Assembly (NCBI RefSeq): GCF_958298935.1
Contig: NC_084932.1
Coordinates: 21,617,501 to 21,681,500 of the forward strand
DNA length: 64,000 nt
Direction: 5' to 3'
DNA from: Phragmites australis
Taxonomy: Eukaryota > Streptophyta > Magnoliopsida > Poales > Poaceae
The notes under the pieces were generated by a model. The model did no database searches. It was not told the DNA's origin and saw nothing but the letters and a program-made list of their open reading frames with translations. A program made the position numbers and the translations under genes. This document shows, piece by piece, positions 35,767 to 48,604 of this stretch; position 1 is the first letter of the stretch, and each line of letters begins with the position of its first letter.

Positions 35767-36651
35767 GTACTTAGAATACATTTTGTAATATTAGTCATCA
35801 TACTACTAAATATCTCATTTTTTCCTATTTTCAATCCAATGCCTTAGCTGAGAGAGGTCATTATTCAGGTGCTTTATGACCATGGGTGTGCTGGAAGTTT
35901 TAGATTGCCTATATGGCAACTTTTTCCTGTTAACCAGTCAGGGGCTTCATATGTACTCAGGCTACAAATACTTGCCATGCGCGCCACAAAATGTTCTCTG
36001 ATGAAAAGGAATGACAATCTAAAAGCACTTCTTTAGCTGTCGTGAAGATCCTTATCGAGTCCACAAGTGCCTAAAAGGTATGACGCTTTTTTGCTCAAGT
36101 ATGGCCTAGGGTAATCCACGATGAAAATCCCAACAAGTGGTTGCGAAATTGCTCAAACTAATTGGAAGATATGATTCAAAGGTTGAACGAGTGTTTGCCA
36201 TCTCTGTACCTGTGAAGACCCACACTCATACAGACGCATTGAAATAGAAATAGGATATTTTCATTTAACAAGATTTCGAGCTATGTTTATAGATATGATA
36301 AAGAGAAAGAACATCCAAAAGAGGATCTAAAAGCCATACAATCTACTCAGCTTTGGGTAGGAGGAGGAAGAAAGAAAACATCAGGGATACCTCTCCTTCC
36401 TTCTTCTCTGCCACTATTATCATCACCGGCAATGTGGGGGATGAGGATAGAGTGGAAGCCTTGACCTCCTCCTATGTCATCATCGTCGGTGTAATGGAGG
36501 ATGAGGATGGGGTGAAAGCCTCGGACTCCTCCTCAACTATCATCGTCGGTGTCACAAGATGATGAAGGTGAAGAAGAAGCCGAGACCTTGCCATCTTTAA
36601 CGGAGACATTGCTGGTTGATGCCTCTTCCTTCTTCTCAATGAACGCTCTTA

Positions 36652-36900
36652 TTATCGTATCTCTTCCTCCAAGAGGTCCCATTCCACCTCTTCTTGGCTT
36701 AAGGATGATACCTTGGGAGGCGGGGGCTCACTATTTTTAACAAGGACACTACTGGTCGCCTCTTCCTCTTCAACCTCCTCATCAGAGGAGATGTTTAAAA
36801 TCTCCACCACGGAGTCGGACCTGGTAGGAGATTATAGAGGCATTAAAAGAGGAGACTTTAGTGGCAAAGGCGGAGGACATGTTGGGGGTGAAGACTCCAT
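36652..36900 (-). pseudogene. Antisense acidic ORF of the second gypsy element (aORF)
   Basis: ATG at 36898-36900 on the minus strand opens an 83-codon frame (MESSPPTCPPPLPLKSPLL...) with a single internal TAA at codon 23. It continues VVEILNISSDEEVEEEE, a linker, then EEVEWDLLEEE before TAA at 36652-36654. After a frame change the minus strand carries on with EKKEEA and a Ser-rich SSSPSSSCDTDDD stretch to about 36560. A TATAAT-type motif lies 45-55 bases upstream (36943-36955, minus). The ISSDEE and VEWDLLE blocks correspond to ISDDEE and VDWDSLE in the antisense ORF at 1982-2272, and both run against their retroelement. Confidence 0.6.
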
Positions 36901-37549
36901 GGCAACATTTGGAGCCGATACAACTAGGGTTTGCCCCCCGAGGGATTATAAAGGCCTCTGAGTCCTGGGTTGTCTATGTATTTTTGGTCTTCAAGCGTTA
37001 AATGGTGGGTACGGCCACATAAGGGCTTGTGGTAAACCAAACGCCAACCAGCTATCAACATCATGTCTTTTTAGCTGGCTCGCATAGATAAAGAGGCAAC
37101 CTCTCGCTGCATTCAAATACCCAATGTGTTTTCTGAAGCATATAGGGTAGTTGAGAAGACAGCATTACCTCGCTGTATTGGCGTAGTCTCCAGGCGTCAT
37201 CATGATACTCTTGACAGGTGGAGAATCTCTTCACCAGCACGTGAAACCTCTAAAGCAACAATTCTTCAAACCCGCCAGCGATAAGTCTTTTCTCCCCATC
37301 CTTTCGAAAGATTGGGATGATATCTTTTTCGCATGAATCAGAATTCCTACTTAGAGGTAATACCTTCTCGAGGGCTTGCTTGAGTGCTCGAAGATGTTCG
37401 AAATCCCAAATAGATGACCTGATGATCAAGAGAACCTTGATAGATGTACCACACAAATCGGGAACCCTAGTCCTACACGATGATGCAGTCGGTCAAGACG
37501 TTTATCTTTGCTGACCAAGCCTTTGATCCGTCAAGGTCTTATTTCACAT

Positions 37550-37995
37550 ACTGGTGGGGGGCTAAAGATGAGTAGTATAGAACTACCATATTCGGATACC
37601 TCAAGGTTCCTCCCTTATTCTTGAGGTATAGAGAGCGGGAAGAGAATCCCTAGACGTATGGTAACTGACCACAGATATCCAGGATATCTTATAAACATAG
37701 AAGTTTATCCCTAAGAATAAGAAGGAAGGACTCTAGAGGCAATACGATGAACCCCCTATAAATATGGAGTTAGGGGCCCTGTGGAGGATAAGTCGATACA
37801 AGCCATTAGAAATTAATAAATATCTATTGATGCCAGTGAAGCCTTTGGGAGCTCTGAGCCCTTCACAACTTAGATCTGTATTAGCTTCTCTCCCTGACTA
37901 CATACAAGGGAGACATCCTACTATGTTTAGATCTATCTAGGCTAGCAAGGCACTTCCTAGTACTCAACTCCATAGATTAATACAAGATCAATAGG
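37550..37995 (+). repeat. LTR-like segment of the second gypsy element
   Basis: A plausible start TGGTGGGGGG at 37552 recalls the TGTTGGGG end of the first Tat element. A promoter-like CCCCTATAAATATGG lies near 37758-37772. The right end and target duplication could not be identified. Confidence 0.4.
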
Positions 37996-38122
37996 ATGTA
38001 TGACTATTATCCCAAGGGAGGTCAAAACATGTATAAGATAATGTGTGCACTCTGTGATTCGTTTATGCAAAGCATTCCTGTTTTATTTCTACATGTTTGT
38101 AAGTTTGGTGGTTCACCAATTG

Positions 38123-41100
38123 TGTCACACCCAGATGTTCGGATTTCTCAAATTTCTAAATTTTTTCCAAGATTTGATTATATGTAGAATAATTAGCATA
38201 GGAAAAATCCTACTTTCTAAATTTAAATAAAAATTTGATTTAGGATATTAATTGTTTGTATGCATTCATGTTGAAAATAGCCATATAGGCTTTCCTTGAT
38301 TTTTTATTTTATTTGGGATCTTTTGGATTTAATTGAATTTATTTGAGTTAAATCTAATTTTCAAAGGTTTCAAAATGATTTCATGAGTTCAAATATTTTA
38401 ATTACCTTCCAAAGGTTTTCTTAAACTCAAAATAATGTCATTGGCTTATAAATGTTTTCTAAAGTTTTGTAGAATACCTTCTTTAGAATCTTTGTGCTTT
38501 ATTTGAATTTATTTGCTATCTATTTCTTTTGATAATCTCTTAAACAAAGAAAATCCAAAATCTTATTCGAGCAGCCCATTCCCTCTCCTTTCTTCTTTTC
38601 AGCCTAGCCTAGCCCATCGGCCGTCCTGCTCTCCTTCACCTCCTCCTCCCACTTGGGCCCGGCCTACTCGGCCTTCTCCTTTCCCTTGTCTCCTTTTGGC
38701 CCAGCCACACCAGCTCAGCCTCTCTCTTTTCCTCTCGAGCCGTGCAAGCGTCGCAGCCTGCTAGTAGCCAACAGTCCACCTCACGTCGCCAAAAGTGCCA
38801 CAGCTCGCCAGCAACCACCAGTCCGCCTCCCGTCCCTAGAAGAGTCCAACTGTTTCCGCCTTCCCTCTTAGCCGCTACCATGCAGGCCCCACCTATTAGG
38901 GCTATCTTCTACCTCGAGCTGGAGTCCGAGTTCAACATGAATTGTGCCGGCCGTCGAATCCCACCAAATATGTGCTTAATCTGAGGAGGAAACCATTTAG
39001 AAGCTTGCCCCGTGAGCCCTCTATCCCTTACCGGCCTTATCTCCAACGAATCGCAATTTAAACAAGGAAACTGAGTTTGGTTTTGAGCCGCCGCCACCAT
39101 GAGTCCAAATCAAGCTTGCCCTGGTCTCCTAGAGCCTCCCGGCCTATAAATAGTCACCCATATGCCCACCCCCGAAGCTGCCAGGCATTTCCCCCAAATC
39201 ACCGAGGAGTTTGCGCTGCCGAAGAGCACTCGCACCGAAGCTCCGACGCCCAAAATTGCTGCTGAACATTGCTAGGCTGCTCTGTTGGTCCTCCGCTCCT
39301 TCAGATGCTATGTATGAGTTGCCCAAGCCCCCACATCTCTATTCCGCCGCTCCCCGAAGCTCCACGCTCGTTGAAGCTCGATTTCAGCGAGAATCCGATT
39401 GCCTGTCAGCGCACCCAAGACGCGCAATCGCTCTGTCCGTCGGAAGAGAACAAGGTGAGCACCAACCATCCAATCCAATAACCATGGCCAAGATTAGAAC
39501 CCACCATACCCCTTCATCTACCAGTCACATGTTGCCACATGTCCACCTTAATCCGACTCAGCATCAAAGTCCCAGTCAGCAAGCCACGTGTACGCCACGG
39601 AAGCCACCCAAGCTTGTCAGCCTCAGTTCAGCAAATAGACCCCTGAACTTCTTTATTTTCACAAAAATCCCCTACCTTTTTTACAATTTAGTCCCTAAAC
39701 TTTTCTATATTTACAAAAAGGTTCCTCTATTTTTACAAAATAGCCCTTAATCCTTTTGTTTTATTCAAAATGAGTCCTTTTATTTTTTAGATTTAATTCA
39801 AAATTGTTTTAGCCAGAACTTATTTGTTGTAACTCTGATTTGAGTGAATCTTGCGTTCAATTTTTTCTATAGTCATGATCTATCCAACAATGCTAGTTTC
39901 AAGCATCAATTCTCAATATTTATAGTAGTTTTCCCTCATCATTTAAATATTTGCAACATGAAAATATTATTTTAGTAAATTTATGGTTGTTGCAGCGGCA
40001 GATAGGTTCTGATCAAATCTACATGTCATTGTATTACGAACATGAGTTTATGATATTAATGCCTCAGTTAACCTTTTCTATCATTTCATGTGAACCTTTT
40101 CTTATCATTTCATGTGAAACCTAAACCCTAGTTCTTTCATCTTCCTTCAAGAGGAGTCCAATCAATTCTATTTTCCTTGTCCAGCCCAATCAAAGATCCC
40201 AATCTATTGTTCTATTTCTTTTATTTATAATTGGAGTTTATTTGGTGTTTATTCGATGTTGCTTTTGTTTGTCGATAGAATTCATGTTTAGTCGATAACA
40301 CTTCGGATCTATTTGAGGGATTTTAAGACTAAGATGTCGACAACACTAAGCACCGTTGGGTAAAACGCAAGTGTCCTTGATCATCTTGAATCTATGTTTT
40401 AAATATTTTATTTTACAAAATTTCATGTAATGTCTATCAACTTGATGGGTAGTTACCTATGTTAGGGTTTATCTAGTTCTTTCTTTACATTCTTTGAAGC
40501 CTAAGTGATAGTTGATATGAGTCTCTTGGGTTGAATTGCTTAGCAATGCTTTCAGGATGTTGGGAAGTGTCATATACATGTTTAGTGGATATATGCAATG
40601 CTGATGATGAACTTGTGAGTAACATGGAACCCTAGGACTTGGGCAAGGAGTTGATTTGATAATGGTGGTTCATGTGGTGGGCTTGTGGATACGTTCCAAG
40701 AAAAGGTGTTAGGTTTTGTTGATTATTTCCTTGTTGGATAGTCTTTGCCCAAGTGTCACATGTAAGGACTGGTTTGTGAAGCGACAATCCAAGAAATACC
40801 GTACCAAACATGAGGTCTATATGGGTAAGGCTTAGCATATCGATTAGACACCTGGCTGACATTCGTTGGAGTACCAGTACCTAATTGATGGACCATGCTT
40901 TGTAGTGATTCTTCTGCAGGCACACCACTGACGTGTGTTAAGTGTCTTACAAACATGGCAACATGGGTATCACGACTCGTGGCTAAACATTGGATAACCT
41001 CTACAGAGTGGATAACCGCTGCGGATATCTACATAGAAGACAATATATGAGTGTTCAACATCCTAGGCACACTAGTTTTATCTGTTAAAACCGAGTGTGA

Positions 41101-41538
41101 CAAATCGTCAACAACGCATCAATGTTGTTCTCTATATTGCAAGGAAGTCATTTATATTGACTGTTACGTTGAAGCAAGCTAGTGGATGATAACATGTGTT
41201 GTTACTGTATTGTCATGCTTAGTTAGTTTTTTTCAGATATTGTTAACATATTCATCTTCTTGTTTATATGTGGTGATGTCAATTTGACGACTTTGAGTTG
41301 TTCCGTTGTATGAGTGTTTTGTCATGCTATTCATGTATGTTGGAGGCATGTTCCTCTTTTGTTAGGATGATGATATTGTTAGTGTGATGTTGATATCTAT
41401 ATTTATTTCTATCTCTATGTTTGTGGCTTCTGCTTTATATCTGTTTTTAACAGAGGCGCTGCCAAAATTTTCTTGTTTGACAGACCAGTAGGTAGGTTTC
41501 TAGTGCTCCGGGCTTATGGTGATCCCCAGGGTGTTACA
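38123..41538 (+). repeat. Solo LTR of a Del/Tekay-type gypsy element
   Basis: Starts TGTCACACCC and ends GGGTGTTACA, complementary termini of the Del/Tekay type. The length of 3416 bp fits the long LTRs of grass Tekay elements. The leader part is CT- and GC-rich (38570-39300) with TATAAATAG at 39145-39153. No gag-pol or primer site lies on either side. Flanking pentamers (AATTG, TATAT) differ, so either a terminus has shifted or it arose by recombination between two elements. Open frames across 38510-39750 are LTR sequence rather than genes. Confidence 0.7.
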
Positions 41539-42096
41539 TATATACATTAATTGCACTTGGTGTAGCAACTGAAGAGATAATTAGCCGTCGCGTTCTCCCA
41601 AGGTAAAATAAAAGGAAAAAGGAATATGACGCGACTATATCTTGATCGCTTGATTATATAAAGTGTATGTTCATCTATAACATATATGGATAAATAGAGT
41701 ATAAGGACATGTCATGATTATTTGAGTATATTCATCAGTTTCCATCTATCACAATCAAGACGTCCATCCATAACTACGTGAAAACAAAACCTTCAATGAC
41801 GAGTCCCGCACTGTCACCTCAAACGCGTCAGTGATGACTAGTTATTAATTATGGGTTACGACCTATCACTGATGACTACATGAGTGACAGGTCATAACAG
41901 TGACCCATTACTTATAAAGGCCATCAGTGATGGGTCATAACAATGATCCGTCACTAATGACTGATGAACGTTTTTCGTGTTTTTGGACACAAAAAAAGTA
42001 AAAAGAAAAAATTCACCCGAGCCATCCCAATGCAGGGGTTATCACCACTCGCTATGAGATACTTGGTATTTTTCACACTATTTTTATACTCTGTGT

Positions 42097-42165
42097 TCCA
42101 TGAGAATCGAACCTGTGACCTCCTCTCACATGCGTAACTCTCTTACCACCTCACCCACACATGTG
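42097..42165 (-). repeat. tRNA-like module in CACTA element
   Basis: Minus strand: A-box-like TGGGTGAGGTGG (42146-42157), followed by TAAGAGAG as in a D-loop, then B-box GGTTCGATTCT (42103-42113) after about 33 bases. The spacing is right for a tRNA. No run of T follows directly as a terminator. Confidence 0.55.
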
Positions 42166-42357
42166 TTCCGAAGGAAACAAAATATTTTATTCTTTTAACC
42201 TTTTTATCGAAGGCCATTAGTGATAGGTCATAATTATGACTCGTTATTAATGATTGCACAATAGTGACGGGTCGTAATCTTAACCTGTCAGTAATGACAA
42301 GTTGTACATATAACCTTTTATGAATATCTCAATACTTTTATGAATATCTCAATGATA

Positions 42358-42360
<3 letters not shown>

Positions 42361-42391
<31 letters not shown>
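42361..42391. repeat. (TA)n microsatellite
   Basis: About 15 TA dinucleotides without interruption, within the CACTA element. Confidence 0.95.
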
Positions 42392-42395
<4 letters not shown>

Positions 42396-43591
42396 TCGTC
42401 CCAACCATATGAATTTCTGAATTTTTCGTCCCAGCTATATGACTTTCATCCAAAGTTGTACAAATATTTTATGAATTTTTAATATCTCGTACCAACTATC
42501 ACAATTTGATAGGTGATCTGGAGTGCCTTCGATAAAATAGGCATAACTTTTACATACGAACTCCGATTTCAACGTTTTTTTAATCTACAAATATCTATAG
42601 AAAATGTTACTTTCGTTTCTTCTCACTTTATCAGGTTCGGCAAATTTTTTGAGGCCAAATTCAGCTTGGAAGATTGAATTCTCGCCTCCTGAAGTTTTTG
42701 CACCATTTTCAGAAAGCGTGTTTGCGTCCAGAACTGCCACCCCTTATGTCAAACTTGAGTAGAAATATACAATAGTTATTATTCTTGTGCTGATGAGGTG
42801 AGAAAAAATAAGAGAAAAATAAAATAAAAATAAAAAATATTTGTACCTATTACTTTGTTGTACCCTACACTAGTTTTGTTCAACGTGTGAATAGAAATTC
42901 ATGAAATAAACTGAACATAAGTTATAACTTGTTGATGCATTTTCTATAAATATGTATAGTCTCATACCTCTTTGGTTCAAATCTTAGCTATACCATGGTT
43001 ATAACTTTAGTGTTAACATTTGTGGCTTTAATGCGTACATGTTTAGCTATAGCATGGTTGTAAACTTTCTGCATAATTTCATTTTAGATCCGCACAATAT
43101 GTTTAGTTTTTTGTTGGGCAAATTAAATAAGAAAAGAGTAGTTCTCACTTGGACAGTAGCTGGCTAGCTCTAATAACAGAGCTGATTCATTAGTGATGGA
43201 TCATAACATAACCCGTCACGTATGACTTGTCATCAGTGACGTATTGTAATATCACTCATCACTTATGACTAGTTCAAGGAGACCTGTCACTAATGACAAG
43301 TCATAAATGATGGGTCATAATATGATCTGATGATTAGCCTAGGATAACCCGTCACTAATGACTTAGTTCTTAGTGACATGTCACACCCGTCACTAATGTC
43401 ATAAGTGACGAGTAACTTTATGACCCATTATCGATGACCTTTCATAAGTGACGGGTTATGATCCGATCCTAACCCGAGGCTACATATAAGTGACGGGTTG
43501 CCAGGATCCGTCACTTAAGAAGCTTTAGTGACGAGTCTTGTTATGATCCATCATTTATGTGATATCTTATTTATCTGTTTTACACGTAGTA

Positions 43592-46124
43592 CATATTAAT
43601 CAATATTATTATCAAATGATATAGGGCACTTCTAAGAAAGGGATGACTACTGGCTAGTAGTATCACCTATGACATCATCTAAGTAGTCTTTTGCTTTTAT
43701 GGTTTCAATCTGATAAGATCCTCCTTTTTTGTATCACTCTCCATGCTATAACGAAAGAGAGCTAAAACTTAGTGGCTATGCTTTAAGGATTAAATGCCTT
43801 GTAGCTGTCATCACGCCCTAAAGGCCTGAACAAGAATAAATACTAAAATAATGAAGACATCACAAATAAATAGTAAAAGTGTAGCGTTTGCTAGGCCTAT
43901 TCAGGAAATGGAGGGAGGTTGTGTGAATGTGACCCCAGCAATCTCATGGTCAGGGTAGTGTTTGCCAATGCTCAATATTTCTAAGAATTTTTCTAATTTA
44001 CTGCTGTCTATTCGATGCAATAGATAGCAGGGCGCAACATGATTGCACTCCTTTTTTAGCCTGTAAGTCTCATATATGCATACATGGTATTCTTGTGAAA
44101 TTCTTAAAAAATTCCTAAACTCTAAACAAGGCCAAACGAAATTAATTGTATTACTATCCACCACTTAGATAGCAAACAATACGAAATGGTTGATAAGTGT
44201 GGTGTATTAAGTAAGGCATTATGATCTTCTGAGAGAAACCTCGAAAGGAAAAACATAAAAGGGATCTGAGATACATATGCTTGACACAAGGTCTTCGTTT
44301 TTAGACCTTTAATTTTGTTTTATTAAAGAGGGATATCAGCATGATACTTTTTTAAAGATGTTCTTAGCACAATCTTTTGGCCTTAATCAGAAATAATTGA
44401 ACTAAAAATAAGTGTTCCTTTTTGTTTAGCGGGAGGCAACAAGACAAGATTTTCATGATTGAAAGCACAGTCCTATGTTGACATAACATCAAATGCTGAT
44501 GATTATCGTCGATGAGAGGTTTTTGCATATTAGCCATGGACAGTGGAGATGACAATATAGGAGCCTTTATTTAGCCCTTCTTATGGAAGAAAATCATAAG
44601 ATGCAAAAAAGTGCCTTTTTATTTGAGGCCTATGGAACATTACAAAGGAACCCAGTTTTTCACCATATAACTTATGGTAGGAAATAATTTTAGAAATTAG
44701 TTCATCATATAAGACAAATATTAGTAATTTTTTTCTAGATTTTGAGATTTTATTTGAGACTCTAACAATTGTTAGAAGTTATAAAATAGTTTTTTTAGAG
44801 AATTTTAATTTAAATTCTACACAAGCTTTTTAAGTGAATCCAATTATAATGAGTTGCATATGGATTACGGAAGACGTACAAAACACTTTTAGGATTTTTG
44901 GAGAAACAAAAGAGCACTGATTTTTAGAGAAACACAAAACCACTATGAAAAGTAAATTTCGACGGAGAAGGAAACCTAAAATAGTGGTGGATTTTTTAAA
45001 TGCACATAAAAAGTTATAGTTTTATGACTATTAGCCCAAAATTATGGTGGGTTTGTGAAGTTTACTCATTAATTTAAGTTACAGCTGTAGCATAAGTTGT
45101 CAATTAAGTTAACCACCAGTACATGAATTTTTATATATACAATATTTCGGAGAGTATAAACCAGGACATCTTATCATTTTTTTAAATAATTAATAAATAG
45201 AATTTACAGAATTATTGGTTTCCTTTGACTTTGAGTACTAGGATCAAGTCAGACACCCATAGAGCTTCTACTTATTATCTTAAAGAAACAATTGGTTCTG
45301 TGAGTTGATTAGCAACAGAAAAATTTGCTACGCGTTCCCTTCTCACTCAAATATTTTTCACACGCATTTGAGGTGATGGTTGTAGTGACTGTGCGCATTG
45401 GTTGTCTTTTCACATTGGTTTCCTTAACGGGAACGGTTGTCATATTTTGACAATACTTTTTCCCACATGGGTTTCCCTCCGTGCTGCGTTGATAGACTGG
45501 GTCATTTTTGTGCTGTCTTTAGCTCGTTTTTGTTTAACTGTTATGGTCTGAAGAATGGAACTAGTTGTAATTTTGTTGCCTCTGAGTAATGAAATTTGAG
45601 GATGACCAGTTCTGGAGAAAAAATATTGCTTTTCATGTAGCCGCCGATATATATTCCCCGGGAGCTATATATAATTGAGTTCTGATTGAATTCATGGCCA
45701 AAACATTAGAACGCACTGAAACTATTGACACTAAATTGTGGGTCTCATGTGCTAGCGACATAAACATACTGAGAAAACACTGTGCGTTAGTAATTTCTGG
45801 AACCATGGCATGCATGCAGCCCGACCCTCCCTGAGGCCTGAGCTTATCTGCACCACCCATCACGCATCACATATTGGACAAAGCATCATTGCTAATTAAA
45901 ATGCATATCTCAGATGGACAAAGCAATCAGCATGGTGAAATCACGCACGGCCCCTCTTGTCCCCTTAGCGCGTGTTGCAGCTGCTTGCACCAATTTGAGA
46001 TAAGCATTATCATAATCACCTAACCGAAGTCATAATCCTTGCTACACCATGTTATATACTTTAAGTACTAGTTATCCATCTGTGTTTTTCTTCAGGTTGT
46101 TTAAACGATGTTTACTTGTTTGTC
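43592..46124. other. Intergenic region, no intact gene
   Basis: 2.5 kb of AT-rich DNA. 45340-45600 ends in a stretch like an L1 3' leader (TTGCCTCTGAGTAATGAAAT), possibly a LINE tail. The minus-strand frame at 43901-44164 (87 codons) has no recognisable relative. Nothing else supported. Confidence 0.4.
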
Positions 46125-46619
46125 CATACTAGGAATGACCATCAGTGCTGGCTCAAAAACGTCATCGGTGACGGTCTTTGAACTGGTACTGATAGTCATG
46201 GACTATTAGTGCCGGTTTTTAAATCGGTACTGATAATGAGTATCAGTGTCGGTTCATAACAAAGAACTAGAACTGATGCTCAGACTATCAGTGTCGGTCC
46301 ATAAGAACGAATTGACACTGATATTCTGAGTATCAGTGCCGGTTAGTGTAACAAGTCAGTACTGATACTTCTGTAGGTACAAATAAATTATGAATTAAAT
46401 AATACAATATTTAAAATTCAAATTCAAATTGTATTCAAATATATGGAGATATTCATCACAGGAAGATATATACACAAAGATCATAAATAGTTTATCCAAA
46501 TCCACACGTAATCATGAGTTCATCAACATCGACATAGAAATATTATTATAGTTTATATCATAGGTTAAACACAATGCAAATGCACTCATCCTTGATTGTA
46601 CGGTGCACGTCAAATCATA

Positions 46620-48604
46620 TAGTCTTCATAGTTGACATCTATGATATCAACTCCATATATCCCTTCCAAATGGCATAGTGCATAAACAAGAACACCATCT
46701 CAACGAAGAAAGGGCAGATTGATCACAGTTCCATAAATAGTGAAACTCCTCCGCCGAACTCTACATAAGCCTGATACCTATCTTTATGAACTCTCTTGAC
46801 TTTCGGGCCAATCTTCGTAAAACTCAGCCTCTCTATAACATAACGTAAGAGTGAACCCAAGCTAACATCCAAATGCATCATGTTGTTCCAGTAAAAATCC
46901 TACAAGCAAAGAGCATGAATATAAAGACAAATTTTGATAATATATGAAACAATACTATAGACTAAAATTCGTGACGCTAACCGTATTAAGTGCATGTAAT
47001 TATGATAAACTAATAGTCATTGAAGCCACATCCTCCACATTTTGCTCTAGCGCTTTCAATTTGAAATATCTGCATCAGGTAAAATGATCCTCAATCTCTT
47101 GCAAAATCGCTACCACCATGTTTTTTTGAGCCACATGGATCTCAGGTGATTGCATGCCAGAGACAATAATATTGATAGATTCTTCATTTGCCAATATCTG
47201 AAAACTAATTGATATCTTCCTTGAACCACTATCACCTATAGTGGTAGTCATAACATGTTGTGTACAACCCTCTATGTAAGCAACTATTTTATTTAACCAA
47301 ACTAGAGAAGGAATCACCTATATCAATACATGCATATCTTTAACAACTACACACTTTTAATTATTTGTTATCCAACCAAAATAGATGTGAGGTATACCAC
47401 TTCGATCATTCCTAAGGATACCAGAGAGGGCGGGGCATAAAGTTTGTAGAGGAATATGCCAGGATGACACTGCGGGGGGGGGGGGGGGGCACCACGCGGC
47501 GTGACGTAGATGCTATTTCAAATGCATCCCCACAATACCTGCTAGATCCACGCGACATCTACAAAAAGTAAGACATATGCAAACTAATAAATTTTACTTC
47601 TATGGAGGTCGGCCCTTGGGCACGGGTTGAAAACGACGTGCTTAGAACGCTATTTTGATGTGGGTGTATATTAAGATACAACTTAAAAATAATAACCGGC
47701 ACAAAATTTATATCCTAGCGGCTACCTATCTGTAATTTGGAATGTGCTGGACCTGCAGGTAGGGGGATACAAACCATGTTGTACTTAGCTAGCTCAGAAA
47801 ATTGGTTAAAATCATCAGGCCAGTTTACTCCTTTGAATAATATTGAGCTAAGAAAGTTCCAACACAATAATAACAAAATTTTAGAACCAACCTCTTCGTT
47901 CTTCAACATGGTCGCTTTCGTTCTTCAACCAGTTTATAAGCATAGTAGTACTTTCACATTGACACCATATAACATAACATGTACATTAACAATGGCTAAG
48001 ATTTTATCAGATGAACTAAAATGCTCCCTTTCGTTCTTCAACAAACCAAGAGCACAATTGAACTAATTCTATTTAAAGATAATCAGTTCCTTCAACCACC
48101 AAATTGACGTCTGATTACACAACAAAGTAACCACATTTTTTTTACCAAATCTATGGTAGAGCTGCATGACCTAAATGATGGCGTGGGCGACGGGGATGAG
48201 GATGGGGATTTGAGGTGGTGGGGACGGTGGGGTTGGCGATGCTCTAGGGAAGAGGATGGCGCACAGGCAATGGGGATGAGAATGGCATGCAGGCTCTGGG
48301 AATGGTGATGACGGGGAGGCTGCATCGTCGAGATGAGGACGACAACGGGGATGAGGACAGTGTGCGGGCTCTAGGGATGGCGACGACAGGGAGGCTGCGT
48401 TAGCTCCAGGATGAGAACAGCATGCGGGCACCAGGGATGGTGACAGTGGGGAGGCGGCGTCGGCTCCAGGATGAGGACGACAACAGGGATGAGGACGGCG
48501 TGCAAGCTTTGGGGATGGCAACAGCTCAGGGGACAGTGACGGGGAGGCGGTGTTGGCTCTAGGGACAGCAACATTGGTGAGACAGCCAGAATCGACAGGC
48601 GCAC
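46620..48604 (-). pseudogene. Captured gene fragments, family not recognised
   Basis: Read on the minus strand. 48604-48170 is GC-rich and repetitive, coding Pro/His/Ser-rich strings in every frame. 47317-47075 gives a clean frame (WLNKIVAYIEGCTQHVMTT, SGSRKISISFQILANEES, VAQKNMVVAILQEIEDHFT). After a presumed intron, 46899-46730 gives DFYWNNMMHLDVSLGSLLRY and KVKRVHKDRYQAYVEFGG, and, after a one-base shift near 46747, TIYGTVINLPF and, past a stop, GVDIIDVNYEDYMI to about 46620. The blocks look like exons of one real protein; I recall similar proteins annotated in grass genomes as hypothetical, but no function. Shift and stops make it a pseudogene. Confidence 0.5.
47474..47489. repeat. Homopolymer run of 16 G
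   Basis: Uninterrupted G run inside the CACTA-type element. It may partly reflect assembly uncertainty. Confidence 0.9.

Larger units (their letters stand above)
34560..37995 (+). mobile_element. Decayed Ty3/gypsy element, Tat-type 3' half
   Basis: Contains a pol remnant (34560-35766), then about 900 bp, an antisense ORF (36652-36900), a further 650 bp, and an LTR-like segment with a plus-strand TATAAATA (37550-37995). The order pol, antisense ORF, LTR matches Tat elements and the element at 61-8012. The 5' LTR and gag were not found, and the LTR ends could not be fixed. Confidence 0.7.
41772..43591. mobile_element. Small non-autonomous CACTA element (GACGGGTCATAA type), complete
   Basis: Termini AACTACGTGAAAACA (first base mutated from C) and, minus strand, TACTACGTGTAAAACAG. 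The 3-bp duplication CAT flanks both sides (41769-41771, 43592-43594). Subterminal repeats are GTCATTAGTGACGGGTCATAA variants. The interior has a tRNA-like block (42097-42165), a (TA)n run at 42361-42391 and the shared core of about 300 bp (42535-42845). Same family as 49197-50330 and probably the element starting at 61100. Confidence 0.9.

Noticed and set aside
38510..39750. Overlapping ORFs on both strands in a GC-rich block
   Set aside because: They fall in the leader part of a Del/Tekay-type LTR with a TATA box at 39145; none resembles a known protein.
38118..41543. 5-bp target duplication for the Del/Tekay-like LTR
   Set aside because: The flanks AATTG and TATAT do not match; shifting the start by two bases does not help.
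43901..44164. 87-codon minus-strand ORF with protein-like composition
   Set aside because: No recognisable motif, no neighbouring exon, and AT-rich surroundings; left as unsupported.
48092..48604. Proline-, histidine- and serine-rich minus-strand ORFs
   Set aside because: The sequence is a GC-rich imperfect repeat open in several frames. I treat it as leader or first-exon sequence of a captured gene rather than a separate protein.
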